Shown here: piece after piece, positions 1-10,000 of the stretch
How positions within the stretch are numbered: position 1 is the stretch's first letter
How the letters are laid out: the number at the start of each line of letters is the position of its first letter
Position numbers and translations under genes: made by a program
Notes under the pieces: generated by a model
What the model was told of the DNA's origin: nothing
The model's database searches: none
The model's input: only the letters and a program-made list of their open reading frames with translations
Assembly (NCBI GenBank): GCA_002787775.1
Contig: PCUW01000039.1
Coordinates: 1 to 64,000, forward strand
Origin: Bdellovibrionales bacterium CG12_big_fil_rev_8_21_14_0_65_38_15
GTDB taxonomy: Bacteria > Bdellovibrionota > Bacteriovoracia > Bacteriovoracales > Bacteriovoracaceae
DNA length: 64,000 bases
Direction: 5' to 3'

Positions 1-226
1 AGGTGAAACAGGAACAGTCACTGAGTACGGTGTAGATAAAAAATCGGGAAAAACAATTATTAAAGTTGATCCAGAATATTTTAGACCGACAGAAGTTGAT
101 CTTCTTATTGGTGATCCAACTAAAGCTAAAACAAAGCTAGGCTGGAGCCCAAAAACTTCAGTTGATGAACTTGCAAGAATCATGGTTGAAAGCGATCTAG
201 CGGCAATAAAGAAAAATGCAAGATAA
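1..226 (+). CDS. gmd: GDP-mannose 4,6-dehydratase, C-terminal fragment
   Basis: The frame is open from base 2 and ends at TAA 224-226, giving about 74 C-terminal residues of a gene that begins left of the window. The visible part contains the typical Gmd ending: YFRPTEVDLLIGDP followed by KAKTKLGWSPKTS and a short acidic helix. Gmd converts GDP-mannose to GDP-4-keto-6-deoxymannose, the substrate of the next gene. The stop lies 11 bases inside that gene, so the two are translationally coupled. The catalytic core is outside the window, so the call rests on the C-terminal signature and the fcl neighbour. Confidence 0.88.
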   Translation, partial: GETGTVTEYGVDKKSGKTIIKVDPEYFRPTEVDLLIGDPTKAKTKLGWSPKTSVDELARIMVESDLAAIKKNAR

Positions 227-1157
227 AAACTCAAAAGTTCTGATTCTTGGCGCTCGCGGTATGGTTGGCTCAGCCATCAAAAGACTGCTTGAAGCTCAAG
301 GCTTTAAAAATATTCTTTGTCCTAAAAGTGCTGATCTCGATCTCACCAGTCAAGCTCAAACAACTGAATATTTTAAAAAGAATAGTCCTGAATACGTTTT
401 CATGGCGGCCGCTAAAGTCGGAGGCATTCATGCCAACAACACCTACCGCGCTGACTTCATCATGGATAATATTTTAATCGCGGCCAACGTCACTAAGGCT
501 TGTCACGATTTTAAAGTTAAACGCCTACAGTTTTTAGGTAGCTCATGTATTTACCCAAAGCTTTGCCCTCAGCCGATTAAAGAAGAATATCTTTTGACTG
601 GTGAGCTTGAGCAAACCAACGAGCCCTACGCTATTGCCAAAATAGCTGGGCTTAAAATGGCCGAGAACTATAAAAAGCAATATGGTGATGACTTTCACTC
701 ACTAATGCCGACGAATCTCTATGGCCCAGGTGATAACTATCACCCAGAAAATTCTCACGTCATCCCTGCACTTATTCGAAGAATGCATGAAACGATTGAA
801 AACAAACTTTCTACTTTCACAGTTTGGGGCAGTGGTACACCAAAACGTGAATTCTTAAACGTTGATGATCTGGCACGTGCCTGTGTTCATGTCATGAGCA
901 TGCCTGAAATCAAATTTGATTGGGTCAACGTTGGAACAGGTAATGATTTAACCATTCGAGAACTAGCTGAGCTGATTGGTAAAATCATGGGCTTTAAAGG
1001 TGAATTCATCTTCGATCAATCAAAGCCAGATGGAACTCCAAGAAAGTTGCTCGATATAAGTAAGATCAAGTCTTTAGGTTGGTCACCTTCGATTTCTTTA
1101 GAAGATGGGCTTCGCGCTGCGATTGAAGATTTTAAGAAGTGCGTGATTCCTTCGTAG
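216..1157 (+). CDS. fcl: GDP-L-fucose synthase (epimerase/reductase)
   Basis: This 313-residue short-chain dehydrogenase of the extended type should turn GDP-4-keto-6-deoxymannose into GDP-L-fucose with NADPH in the cytoplasm. The N-terminal glycine-rich loop is GARGMVGS, the SSCIYP segment holds the catalytic Ser, and YAIAK is the YxxxK pair. The length matches the family. It overlaps the end of gmd by 11 bases, the usual gmd-fcl arrangement that supplies activated fucose (or a related deoxysugar) for surface polysaccharide. The nearby galE and glycosyltransferase genes fit the same use. Nothing looks broken. Confidence 0.95.
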   Translation: MQDKNSKVLILGARGMVGSAIKRLLEAQGFKNILCPKSADLDLTSQAQTTEYFKKNSPEYVFMAAAKVGGIHANNTYRADFIMDNILIAANVTKACHDFKVKRLQFLGSSCIYPKLCPQPIKEEYLLTGELEQTNEPYAIAKIAGLKMAENYKKQYGDDFHSLMPTNLYGPGDNYHPENSHVIPALIRRMHETIENKLSTFTVWGSGTPKREFLNVDDLARACVHVMSMPEIKFDWVNVGTGNDLTIRELAELIGKIMGFKGEFIFDQSKPDGTPRKLLDISKIKSLGWSPSISLEDGLRAAIEDFKKCVIPS

Positions 1158-1171
1158 TCTATTTACTAAAA

Positions 1172-1963
1172 TTATAAACCAAGCGAAATAGCCACCGCAC
1201 CAGTTCCTATGCTTTGCTCAATCTTGATATCATCGCCCCATTTCACGCGACTGGCGCCCACCTCAATATGTGCCGATACGCCCTTGGCCTCGCCAAGCTT
1301 TACGCCTAAAGCGACAGCTTCAAGTTCAGCGTCACCTTCAACAATAACTGTGGGATTAATATTGGAGGTAAGTGTAGATTTACTTGGATAACGCGCAAAG
1401 GTTCCATTGAGATAAAACAATGCTTTATCCGAAAAGCGATAACCCGCGCTCATGCCTAGCTCAAATGGGTGAACTTCAATCTTGCCGTTATAAGTGCGAC
1501 TGCTACCATTATTCCTGGTGACGTTAAGAGTCCCTTCATCTTCTTCCATAGATCCGGCCCCGCCCCATAATGCCAATTTAAAGCCTTCCTTATTTTCCAA
1601 GGCGTAAGCGCCAATTAACTGAATCTTTGCCAGCAGCATAGATGGTGAATCTCCGTTTTGCCTCAACATCACATCCACCATAGGCACAATTCCAAGCCCT
1701 GCTTGTAACCCTAAATTAGTCGTGCGCGATAACGCTTGGCCAGTATTGACACTCTCGTTGAATACGCCAAAGTCATAGACTTCACTCATGGTGAGTTTAT
1801 GATCTGTTTGATAAGACAGCTGACCAAAACCACTAAACTCTCCACTAAGCAGTGATGACCCTCTTGTTTCTGGATCCATAAAACGATGGGCAGGAATCTT
1901 ATAGTCGATGTCGGTGGCACAGGCAGATAAAAGAAGTAGTGAAAGTATAAGTAGTTTTTCCAT
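1172..1963 (-). CDS. Predicted outer-membrane lipoprotein, function unknown
   Basis: The chosen ATG (1963) gives 263 residues starting MEKLLILSLLLLSAC, a compact lipoprotein signal with the lipobox Cys at residue 15. An in-frame TTG at 1978 is possible, but its only Shine-Dalgarno-like GGAG is too far upstream. After the signal come many alternating polar and aromatic/glycine stretches (for example LSYQTDH, LGLQAGLGIVP, FELGMSAGYRF, IEVGASRV), and the protein ends in a hydrophobic strand (GAVAISLGL). This looks like a small beta-barrel or barrel-like surface protein. It converges on fcl with a 14-base gap. No specific family is recognised. Confidence 0.7.
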   Translation of the reverse strand: MEKLLILSLLLLSACATDIDYKIPAHRFMDPETRGSSLLSGEFSGFGQLSYQTDHKLTMSEVYDFGVFNESVNTGQALSRTTNLGLQAGLGIVPMVDVMLRQNGDSPSMLLAKIQLIGAYALENKEGFKLALWGGAGSMEEDEGTLNVTRNNGSSRTYNGKIEVHPFELGMSAGYRFSDKALFYLNGTFARYPSKSTLTSNINPTVIVEGDAELEAVALGVKLGEAKGVSAHIEVGASRVKWGDDIKIEQSIGTGAVAISLGL

Positions 1964-2111
1964 GGGCCATTTTTGCAATAAACGCCAATTTTCTCCATCA
2001 ATTAATTCATTTTCTGTTCCAGATTTGGAATAGCTTTAATAAATTCAACTTGTTAGCAAATCGCTCCCTTACGTCTCTATGCAAATAGGTCAGTAACAAG
2101 AAGGAGACCCT

Positions 2112-2609
2112 ATGATTCACGCTTTGAGGTATACTGAAGATCTTGAGAAAGCTGGCTTTTCTGCCGAACAGGCTAAAGCGAGCGTTAAAATTTGGATGGA
2201 TCTTATGAGCGATAATTTTGCCACCAGATCGGACTTTAAAGAGTATCAATTTATGACACGCTCTGATCTGAGAGAGTTTCAAATCGATTTTGGTTCACGG
2301 CTTGATAAATTGGATCAAAAATTTTCTAAGCGATGTGATGAGCTCGATCAGAAAATCGATAAGCGTTACGATGAGCTCGATCAGAAAATCGACAAGCGTT
2401 ACGATGAGCTCGATCAGAAAATCGACAAGCGTTACGATGAGCTCGATCAGAAAATTGATAAGCGTTACGATGATCTCGATCAGAAAATTGATAAGCGCTT
2501 TGATCAAATTCAAAAAGACATGCAGCTACTTGAAGCCAAATTAACCGTTAAGTTGGGCTCAATCATGGTCATAGGAATTGGTCTTCTAGGTGCGCTTAAA
2601 CTTATTTAA
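2112..2609 (+). CDS. DUF1640/CCDC90-like coiled-coil membrane protein with tandem repeats
   Basis: The gene encodes 165 residues with a strong AAGGAG site 5 bases before the ATG. The first 60 residues (LEKAGFSAEQAKA..., then ATRSDFKEY and TRSDLREF units) match the general pattern of bacterial DUF1640 proteins. Residues 76-130 are five 11-residue units of the form DELDQKIDKRY, a hendecad pattern that predicts a long straight coiled coil. The end (IMVIGIGLLGALKLI) is one membrane helix. It is probably an inner-membrane-anchored coiled-coil oligomer. The family is linked to mitochondrial calcium-uniporter regulators in eukaryotes, but its bacterial role is unknown, so no function is assigned. 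Confidence 0.75.
   Translation: MIHALRYTEDLEKAGFSAEQAKASVKIWMDLMSDNFATRSDFKEYQFMTRSDLREFQIDFGSRLDKLDQKFSKRCDELDQKIDKRYDELDQKIDKRYDELDQKIDKRYDELDQKIDKRYDDLDQKIDKRFDQIQKDMQLLEAKLTVKLGSIMVIGIGLLGALKLI
2337..2501 (+). repeat. Five 33-bp tandem repeats inside the coiled-coil gene
   Basis: Five consecutive 33-base units each encode D(E/D)LDQKIDKR(Y/F). They differ by only a few third-position changes (atc/att, gat/gac) and by drift in the last unit; a diverged sixth copy precedes them. The near-identity of the DNA, not just of the protein, suggests recent expansion by slippage or unequal recombination. Copy number may therefore vary between strains. Confidence 0.95.
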
Positions 2610-2658
2610 AACTTGTAAAATTGATGCCCTCTAGATTCATTTAGAGAGCACCAAAATC

Positions 2659-3078
2659 TTAGTAAGCCTGTTTGGACAGATTATAATCAGTTAACACTTT
2701 GTCTTTATTAAATTCCACATATAAATCAATTGAACGTGAAGATGATTCTCGCTCACGACTATCTACATCTATACTTGGAACAACTAAGCCGCTTAAACTT
2801 CTTGTCCAATTGTAAATAGATAAGCCTGCATCCACACCGTTTGAGCTCGAAGCTGAAGACTTCATACTATAATTCCAAAGTTCTCTTCCTTTGCCATCTT
2901 GAGAGATTTGGTACGGCGAACCAAAAACTTTTAAAACCTCATTTTGCGAAGTTTTCCCTACCACTAGATTTTCTTTTAAAGTAATAGGATCAAAAGGATT
3001 TTTAGTTGCTACTTTATCTTTTGAGTTACCGGCGCAACTAACAAGAGTTACTAGAATCATGCATTGTAAAAATTTCAT
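2659..3078 (-). CDS. BamE/SmpA-like small lipoprotein
   Basis: The protein has 139 residues, starts MKFLQCMILVTLVSCAG, and has a lipobox Cys at about residue 15. The segment VVGKTSQNEVLKVFGSPYQ, followed by GRELWNYS, resembles the SmpA/OmlA (BamE) fold: a 'G x t . . e V . . . l G x P' helix-loop, then a strand ending in W-x-Y. The middle is serine-rich. BamE-fold lipoproteins act at the outer membrane, in barrel assembly or as general envelope proteins. This one stands alone and carries a longer C-terminal part than BamE, so it should not be equated with BamE itself. The fold call is moderate; lipoprotein status is clear. Confidence 0.65.
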   Translation of the reverse strand: MKFLQCMILVTLVSCAGNSKDKVATKNPFDPITLKENLVVGKTSQNEVLKVFGSPYQISQDGKGRELWNYSMKSSASSSNGVDAGLSIYNWTRSLSGLVVPSIDVDSRERESSSRSIDLYVEFNKDKVLTDYNLSKQAY

Positions 3079-3142
3079 AAAAACCTCCGTTGATTTGGTA
3101 AGTTGTTATGAAATAATTTATTTTAATGGGCCAAAAAGAGAG

Positions 3143-3177
3143 AGCTTTTCAGGTTCTTTTTTCATTTTTGAAAAGCT
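3143..3177 (-). terminator. Probable terminator of the galE-mutarotase unit
   Basis: A 9-base inverted repeat (AGCTTTTCA / TGAAAAGCT) with a 17-base loop lies 4 bases after the stop at 3181. On the minus strand it is followed within a few bases by a T-rich run (CTCTCTTTTTGG). The loop is longer than ideal, so this is moderate support. Confidence 0.5.
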
Positions 3178-3180
3178 TGA

Positions 3181-4065
3181 TTAACCTAGATGAAGCTCAA
3201 AATTGGCCTTAAAATTATCCCCTGCTTCTAAAATAATTAAGCCTTCTTTTTCATAGAAATCACCATTACTATCAACCGCATCAGCGACGCCGTACCAAGG
3301 CTCGACACAAACAAAGGGTGCATCCTTAGCTGACCAAAGCCCAAGGTAAGGAACTGAGCCAAATTGTAATCGTACGTAATTGTCATGCTTTTGAGAACGA
3401 AGAGTGACACTCTCTGAATCGGGATCACTTAAGATAAGCGCATCGTCATTAAACAGTTTATTTTTAAACGCAATCACACCTGACGGGTGAAAGACTCGTT
3501 TATTATCGGGTTCATGAAAGTTTACTAAGCCATTATGAAGCCTATGCACACCACGTGTTTCACTATCACTAAACTCGAGATAATAGTCTTCGAATTTTTC
3601 GCCTTTATTCATAGGAACGTTAAAAGCCGGATGAAAACCAAGAGAAAAAAGCATTTCTTTTTTATCGACGTTTCTAACTTCACATTCAATTAAGAGCTTG
3701 GGCCCGTAAACTTTGTACTTAATATTAAAGCGAAATTGAAAAGGATAATTCTTTTTAGTTTTATCACTACTTTCAAGCCTAAAGGAGATCATATCCTTTT
3801 CATGCTCAGCGACCTCAAAATTCATATCGCGGGCAAAGCCGTGCTGTGAAAGTTTATAAAATTTTGATCTTAGCCAATATTGATCGTCTCTAAGCTTTCC
3901 TACAATGGGAAAAAGCCACGGAGCTGATCGCTTCCAATATTTTTCATCACCTTGCCAAATGTATTCAATACCTGACTCAAAGTCTGAAAGACTTTTGAGT
4001 TCTGCACCTAACGGCGAAAACTTCGCGCATATGAATTCACTGCTTATTTCTAATAGTTCGGCCAA
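3181..4065 (-). CDS. Aldose 1-epimerase family protein (LacX-like)
   Basis: This is a galactose-mutarotase-fold protein. Residues such as SPLGAELKSL near the start, YIWQGDEKYWKRSAPWLFPIVG, then SQHGFARD, FHPAFNVP and CVEPWYGV follow the order of the LacX/YeaD-like branch. The fold interconverts sugar anomers. The His in GFHPAF and the Glu in CVEPWYG are the positions expected to be functional. I chose the TTG at 4065 (294 residues) because a GGAG sits 7 bases upstream and the homologous N-terminus begins there. The longer ATG at 4104 would overlap galE by 22 bases. It follows galE directly, so the pair probably handles galactose or a derived hexose. Confidence 0.8.
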   Translation of the reverse strand: MAELLEISSEFICAKFSPLGAELKSLSDFESGIEYIWQGDEKYWKRSAPWLFPIVGKLRDDQYWLRSKFYKLSQHGFARDMNFEVAEHEKDMISFRLESSDKTKKNYPFQFRFNIKYKVYGPKLLIECEVRNVDKKEMLFSLGFHPAFNVPMNKGEKFEDYYLEFSDSETRGVHRLHNGLVNFHEPDNKRVFHPSGVIAFKNKLFNDDALILSDPDSESVTLRSQKHDNYVRLQFGSVPYLGLWSAKDAPFVCVEPWYGVADAVDSNGDFYEKEGLIILEAGDNFKANFELHLG

Positions 4066-4082
4066 GACATGGCTCCATCTGT

Positions 4083-5057
4083 TTACTTGAGGTTTCTCTC
4101 CCAATCGAGAGCAGTTCTCACAATCAATGATAGATCATCATACTTAGGCTTCCAACCGAGTGTTTTCCTTATTTTATCAGAAACTGCAATTAGATTCGGT
4201 GCATCACCTTCTCTTCTTGGGCCCTTGGTGACTTCAAAATCAACACCAGAAACTTTTTTGACCGTTTCAAGTACGTCATTAACGGAATAACCATGGCCGT
4301 AGCCACAATTAAAAATATCCGATTTGCCACCGGCCACTAAATATTCAATCGAGTCGATATGAGCTTGGGCAAGATCATCAGTATGAATATAATCTCTTAT
4401 ACATGTTCCATCAGGCGTTTTGTAATCATCGCCAAAAACGCTCATTGATTTTCTTTTTCCTAGTGCAGTCTCGCATGCAATCTTAATTAAGTGAGTTGAA
4501 AAAGGTGAACACTGACCAACTAAGCCTTCAACATTGCCACCGGCAACATTGAAGTAGCGAAGAGCAACGTAATTAAAATCTTTATGAGCTGCTGCTGTAT
4601 CTTCAAGCATCCACTCAGTCATGAGTTTACTTTTGCCGTAAGGATTAATTGGCATTACAGGCGTCGACTCAAGACATTCTCCTCCAACAGGAATTCCATA
4701 AACGGCAGCAGTTGATGAGAACAAAAATTTAGAAATCTTATTTCTAAGACAAGCTTGAATGAGGTTAAGCGAATTTACAGTATTATTGTCGTAGTACTTT
4801 GTAGGATTTGTGACAGACTCAGGAACAATGATGCTACCAGCGAAGTGAACACAAGCATCAAACTTTTTCGTGTTCATGACTTTATCTAAGAAAGCTGAGT
4901 CGGCAACTTCACCAACGATGAGTTCAGCTCCAATGACGGATTCTCTTCTTCCGGTTGAAAGATTATCGATGACTGTTACATCATGACCGAGTTTTCCTAG
5001 CAGTAAAACGATATGAGAACCGATATAACCTGCGCCACCTGTAACTAAAATATTCAT
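4083..5057 (-). CDS. galE: UDP-glucose 4-epimerase
   Basis: The protein has 324 residues of the extended SDR family. GGAGYIGSH binds NAD, the SSTAAVYG stretch carries the catalytic Ser/Thr, and NPYGKSK supplies YxxxK. It interconverts UDP-glucose and UDP-galactose in the cytoplasm, for the Leloir route or for making galactose-containing surface sugars. The ALRYFNVAGG and FGDDYKTPDGTCIRDYIH segments are highly typical of GalE. It is first in a two-gene minus-strand unit with the mutarotase relative and is divergent from the glycosyltransferase at 5113. Confidence 0.95.
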   Translation of the reverse strand: MNILVTGGAGYIGSHIVLLLGKLGHDVTVIDNLSTGRRESVIGAELIVGEVADSAFLDKVMNTKKFDACVHFAGSIIVPESVTNPTKYYDNNTVNSLNLIQACLRNKISKFLFSSTAAVYGIPVGGECLESTPVMPINPYGKSKLMTEWMLEDTAAAHKDFNYVALRYFNVAGGNVEGLVGQCSPFSTHLIKIACETALGKRKSMSVFGDDYKTPDGTCIRDYIHTDDLAQAHIDSIEYLVAGGKSDIFNCGYGHGYSVNDVLETVKKVSGVDFEVTKGPRREGDAPNLIAVSDKIRKTLGWKPKYDDLSLIVRTALDWERNLK

Positions 5058-5112
5058 TGCGATTTCCCCTTAAGCGTTCCCATTCTAGTGACCATAAGGT
5101 ATTTTTGCCACA

Positions 5113-6075
5113 ATGAAAGTTACCTTTTGTCATCCACATCCTCTTCCAGTGCTGAAATACGGCGGTAGTGAGCGTATTTTATTTTGGCATATGAAAGAAC
5201 TAGCGCGCCAAGGGCATAAAGTTGTCTTAATTGGTCACCCAAATAGCGATGTTTCGCGCCATGGCATCGCGCTGATACCAATCAATGAAGAATCGTGGCA
5301 ATCTCAGATTCCAACAGATACTGATATTGTTCATATGTTCACCAATACTGAAATCCCTGGCACACCGACACTCATTACGATTCAGGGCAATGGCAAACCT
5401 GGTGAAGTCTTTTCAAAAAACACCGTCTTTTTAACTAAAAAGCATGCTGCCATTCACGGCAGTGACGTTTACGTTTATAACGCACTCGACTTTGATGAAT
5501 ACCCTTGGACAAAACCTAGTACTCCGAAGGCATGGGATAATTTTCTATTTATGGCGAAGGGTTCTTGGAAAGTTAAAAATCTCAAGCAGTGCATCAAAGC
5601 CTGTAAAAGATCCAAAAAACACCTTCATATCGGTGGCGGTAAAGCTATCTTGCCATCTAAATATATGCATAGTTACGGCATGGTAGGTGGAGACGAAAAA
5701 CTTTCCATCATGAATAAGTGCGACGCGCTTTTATGGCCAGTCAGATGGCATGAGCCTTTTGGAATTGCTGTGATTGAAGCTATGGCCCTAGGGCTTGCCG
5801 TCATTGCTTCTCCCTATGGAAGTCTTCCTGAATTAGTGACTAAAGAGACAGGCTTAATCGTTAATAACTATCAAGAACTTGAAGCGGCCGTGAGTCAAAA
5901 GCACAGCTTTGATGCTGAAGTCATTCGTCGTTACGTCGAAGAGAACTTTGCTATAACAAAACTTACACAAAGCTATGTTGAGCTTTATAAAAAAGTAATC
6001 GCGGGCGAGAGCTTAAATGCCAAAAACCCCTGTTGGAATCAGCCTTTTGACTCTGAACATTTATTAGATTTCTAG
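5113..6075 (+). CDS. GT4-type glycosyltransferase
   Basis: This 320-residue GT-B enzyme has an N-terminal acceptor half (KYGGSERILFWHMKELARQGHKV) and a C-terminal nucleotide-sugar half with the EPFGIAVIEAMALG motif (E-x7-E), the hallmark of family 4. SPYGSLPELV after it is also typical. It is shorter than most GT4 enzymes (350-400 residues), mainly in the linker and acceptor part. It should move a sugar from a nucleotide donor to a glycan or small acceptor in the cytoplasm; donor and acceptor cannot be told. It is divergent from galE with a 55-base gap, so polysaccharide or glycolipid assembly is likely. Confidence 0.85.
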   Translation: MKVTFCHPHPLPVLKYGGSERILFWHMKELARQGHKVVLIGHPNSDVSRHGIALIPINEESWQSQIPTDTDIVHMFTNTEIPGTPTLITIQGNGKPGEVFSKNTVFLTKKHAAIHGSDVYVYNALDFDEYPWTKPSTPKAWDNFLFMAKGSWKVKNLKQCIKACKRSKKHLHIGGGKAILPSKYMHSYGMVGGDEKLSIMNKCDALLWPVRWHEPFGIAVIEAMALGLAVIASPYGSLPELVTKETGLIVNNYQELEAAVSQKHSFDAEVIRRYVEENFAITKLTQSYVELYKKVIAGESLNAKNPCWNQPFDSEHLLDF

Positions 6076-6084
6076 CCTTAAGCC

Positions 6085-6113
6085 TTCGACTTCTGCTAAC
6101 ATGACCCTTTAAT
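6085..6113 (+). promoter_or_regulatory. Candidate sigma-70 promoter for metF-metH
   Basis: TTCGAC (6085-6090) and TTTAAT (6108-6113) are separated by 17 bases and lie 25 bases before the metF ATG. The leader would be about 19 bases long, too short for a SAM or cobalamin riboswitch. Confidence 0.4.
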
Positions 6114-6138
6114 TACTCTATGAAAGATTGAGCATTGC

Positions 6139-7083
6139 ATGAAAGTCATCGAGCATATCGAGCGCGCCAAAGATCCACTATTTAGCTATGAGATTGTTCC
6201 ACCTCCAAGAGGTCGCACAGTCCAAGACGTAGTTGAAGTCGTAAAGAAGCTCGCTCCCTTTAATCCACCATGGATTGATGTCACCGCTCACTCTGCCGGT
6301 GCTTACTACTCTGAAAATTCTGATGGCTCGATTGAGAGGAAAGTTTTTAAAAAACGCCCTGGCACGATCGGTATTTGCGGCATTATTCAAAACCGCTTCA
6401 AAATCGATACAGTGGTTCACCTGCTTTGCCACGGCTTTACCAAAGAAGAAACTGAAGATGCACTTATTGAACTAGGTTACCTCGGTGTTGAAAACGTTTT
6501 GGCCCTTCGTGGTGATGGTCTGAATTACGATAAGAAAATTACAACAGGTCGAAGCACCAATAAATATTCAAGTGAGCTAGTAGAACAAATCGTCGCTCTT
6601 CGTGAAGGTCAGTACACTAGTGATCTATCTGAAGCTCAGCCACTTAATTTTTGTATCGGTGTTGCCGGTTATCCTGAAAAACATTTTGAAGCACCAAATC
6701 TTGCTATCGATATTCAAAATCTTAAAAAGAAAGTTGATGCTGGTGCCGATTACATCACCACTCAAATGTTTTTTAACAATGATCACTACTTTCATTTCGT
6801 ACAAGAATGTCGAAAAGCCGGAATCAACGTTCCAATTATTCCAGGCCTAAAAATTATAAAATCTCTAAGCCAGCTTAGAACAATTCCTAGAAACTTTTAT
6901 ATCAACTTTCCTGATGATTTCGTCTCGGAAATGATGGCCAACCCTACTCACGTCAAAGAAATTGGTTTGGCCCACGCTTCAAAGCAAGTTGAAGGTCTTT
7001 TAAATTACGGTGTTCCTAGTGTGCACTTTTATATTATGAACGACGCTGACAATGTCATTAACGTAGTGAAGAAATTTAGGTGA
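6139..7083 (+). CDS. metF: 5,10-methylenetetrahydrofolate reductase
   Basis: This 314-residue FAD enzyme makes 5-methyl-THF, the methyl donor for methionine synthase. Family marks are [11 protein letters not shown] near the start (the Glu is the active-site acid), DVTAHS, ALRGDG, the [15 protein letters not shown] segment that binds folate and flavin, [12 protein letters not shown], and PIIPGLKII. The N-terminus VPPPRG replaces the FPP of E. coli MetF. Its TGA overlaps the GTG start of metH (GTGA, 7080-7083), so both are made as a coupled pair that closes the methyl branch of folate metabolism. Confidence 0.95.
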   Translation: MKVIEHIERAKDPLFSYEIVPPPRGRTVQDVVEVVKKLAPFNPPWIDVTAHSAGAYYSENSDGSIERKVFKKRPGTIGICGIIQNRFKIDTVVHLLCHGFTKEETEDALIELGYLGVENVLALRGDGLNYDKKITTGRSTNKYSSELVEQIVALREGQYTSDLSEAQPLNFCIGVAGYPEKHFEAPNLAIDIQNLKKKVDAGADYITTQMFFNNDHYFHFVQECRKAGINVPIIPGLKIIKSLSQLRTIPRNFYINFPDDFVSEMMANPTHVKEIGLAHASKQVEGLLNYGVPSVHFYIMNDADNVINVVKKFR

Positions 7084-10000
7084 ATAAAACACAAGCATAT
7101 CTCGACTTAGAAAATATTATTCAGTCCCGTCTTCTTATCATGGACGGTGCCATGGGTACTATGATCCAACAGCACAAGCTAGAAGAAGAAGATTTTAGAG
7201 GGACTCACTTTAAAGACGCCAAAAAAGATTTAAAAGGTAATAACGATCTTCTCTCAATTACTCGCCCAGAAATCATTCGTGACATTCACTTAGAATACCT
7301 TCGTGCTGGTGCGGACATTATTGAAACCAATACATTCTCGGCCACGCGTATTGCTCAAGCTGACTACGCGCTTGAAGATGCTGTATCACTTATTAATATC
7401 GAATCGGCTAAGCTTGCTAAAGAAGCCTGCCAAATCATCATGAAAGAAGATCCAAGTCGAAAATGCTTTGTCGCCGGATCCCTTGGCCCGACCAACAGAA
7501 CCGCTTCACTTTCACCTGATGTGAATAATCCAGCTTTTCGTGCCATCACTTTTGATGAGCTAGCTGAAAATTATTATGAGCAAATCAAAGATCTCATGTC
7601 GGCTGGTGCTGACATCATTTTACCAGAGACGACTTTTGATACACTCAATTTAAAAGCAGCAATTTTTGCTTTTAAAAAGTTTGAACGTGAATACGGTAAG
7701 CGCATTCCACTCATGCTTTCTGTGACGATTACAGATGCTTCTGGCAGAACTCTTTCTGGTCAGACGGTTGAAGGTTTTTGGAACTCTGTCAGACACGCCA
7801 AGCCTTTTTCAGTTGGTATCAACTGTGCATTAGGGGCTCGCGAGATGCGCCCTTATATGGCGGAGCTTGCCAAAATTTCTGACTGTTACGTTTCTTGTTA
7901 TCCAAATGCCGGTCTGCCTAACCCACTATCTAAAACGGGTTACGATGAAACTCCAGACATGACCGGAAGATATATGGGTGAGTTCGCAACAGCTGGACTC
8001 ATAAATATTGTCGGAGGTTGTTGTGGAACAACTCCAGGACATATTGCAAAAATCGCCAGTGCCGTCAGCGATATCAAACCAAGACAAATCAAAGAGCACA
8101 CACAGGCCATGCGCCTATCAGGACTTGAACCCCTTAATATTTTTGATGATCGCGCTACTCGCTTTTTAATGGTTGGTGAGCGAAGTAACGTTACAGGTTC
8201 TCCAAAGTTTGCACGCCTAATTAAAGAAAATAATTTCGATGAAGCGCTAGAGATTGCCAGACAGCAAGTTGAAAATGGCGCCAATGTTATTGATATCAAT
8301 TTTGATGAAGGCCTACTTGATTCAAAAGCTTGTATGATTAAGTTTTTAAATCTTGTCGCCAGTGAGCCTGATATTGCTCGCGTTCCTATCATGATCGATT
8401 CATCAAAATGGGAAGTGATTGAAGCCGGTCTAAAATGCTTACAAGGCAAAGGTATCGTTAATTCGATTTCTCTTAAAGAAGGCGAAGAAGAATTTTTAAA
8501 ACACGCCAGACTGATTAAAGACTACGGCGCTGCTATGGTTGTCATGGCCTTTGATGAAAAAGGTCAGGCTGCCACCAAAGATGAAAAGGTACGCATTTGT
8601 ACTCGTGCCTACAAACTACTCACTGAAGTCGCTGGTGTTGATCCACGCGATATTATTTTTGATCCAAATATTTTGACCGTTGCCACTGGCATGGAAGAAC
8701 ACGACAACTACGCTGTTGATTTTATCGAAGCTGTGGCTGAAATTAAAAAGCAATGCCCAGGAGTTTTAACTTCTGGCGGTGTCTCTAATATCTCCTTTAG
8801 TTTTAGAGGTAATAACCCAGTTCGCGAGGCCATGCACTCATGTTTTTTATATCACGCCGTTAATGCTGGTCTTGATATGGGGATTGTGAACGCTGGTATG
8901 CTTTCGGTTTACGATGATATCGAGCCTGTCTTAAAGGAACATGTTGAAGATGTTCTGCTTAATAGAAGAGCTGATTCGACTGAAAGACTTATTACTCTCG
9001 CTGAAACTGTTAAGTCGTCAGGTTCTAAAAAAGAAAAGACAGGAAAAGATTGGCGTAAAGAAGAGCTTGAAGCTCGAATCACTCACTCTCTGGTTCACGG
9101 TATTCTTGATTTTATCGAAGATGATACAGAGCTTGCTCGCGCTAAGCTTGGTCGCCCTCTTGATGTCATCGAGGGACCTTTAATGGACGGCATGAAAGTC
9201 GTCGGTAAACTTTTTGGCGAAGGAAAAATGTTTCTTCCTCAAGTTGTAAAATCTGCTCGAGTTATGAAGAGGGCTGTGGCCTATCTTGAACCGTTTATGG
9301 ACGCTGAAAAGCAAGATAAAGGAACTTCAAACAGCCAAGGAACTTTCTTAATCGCCACCGTTAAAGGTGACGTTCACGATATTGGTAAAAATATTGTTGC
9401 TGTTGTTCTTGCTTGTAATGGTTACCGCGTTGTTGATCTTGGAGTCATGGTTTCATGCGATCAGATTTTAAAGCGCGCCCTTGAAGAAGGCGCTGACATT
9501 ATTGGTATGTCTGGTCTTATTACGCCTTCTCTAGATGAAATGATTCACAATGCCCGCGAAATGAAGCGACAAGGAATTAAAACTCCGCTTCTTATTGGTG
9601 GAGCAACAACATCTAAAGCTCATACCGCCATTAAAATTGCGCCTGAGTATGACTCTCCCGTGGTTCAAGTTGGAGATGCTTCTTTGGTTGTTGAAGTTTG
9701 CCAAAATCTAATCAACCCAGCCAAGCGTGAAGCTTATGCTAAAAAGCTTCAAGACGAACATGAAAGAACTCGTGTCATGTTTGCTGAAAATGCTTCCAAG
9801 CAAACCGATTATGAAAAACTAGAGCAAGCTAGATCTTTAAGTGATCAAATCGATTGGAACTCAATCGAGCTTCATAAGCCTGACTTTTTAGGTGTACACG
9901 ATCTAGGTGAATTTCCTGTTCGACAAATTCTTCCCTTCATCGATTGGTCACCTTTCTTTTGGACATGGGGCCTTAAAGGCACATGGCCCAAGATTCAAGA

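Noticed and set aside
2007-2513. Antisense open frames across the coiled-coil repeat gene
   Set aside because: They exist because the repeat has an open complement (repeated Ile-Val-Thr-Leu units); no ribosome site, and the plus-strand gene explains the region.
6076-6138. SAM or cobalamin riboswitch before metF-metH
   Set aside because: The gap is 63 bases and the predicted leader about 19; no room for either structure.
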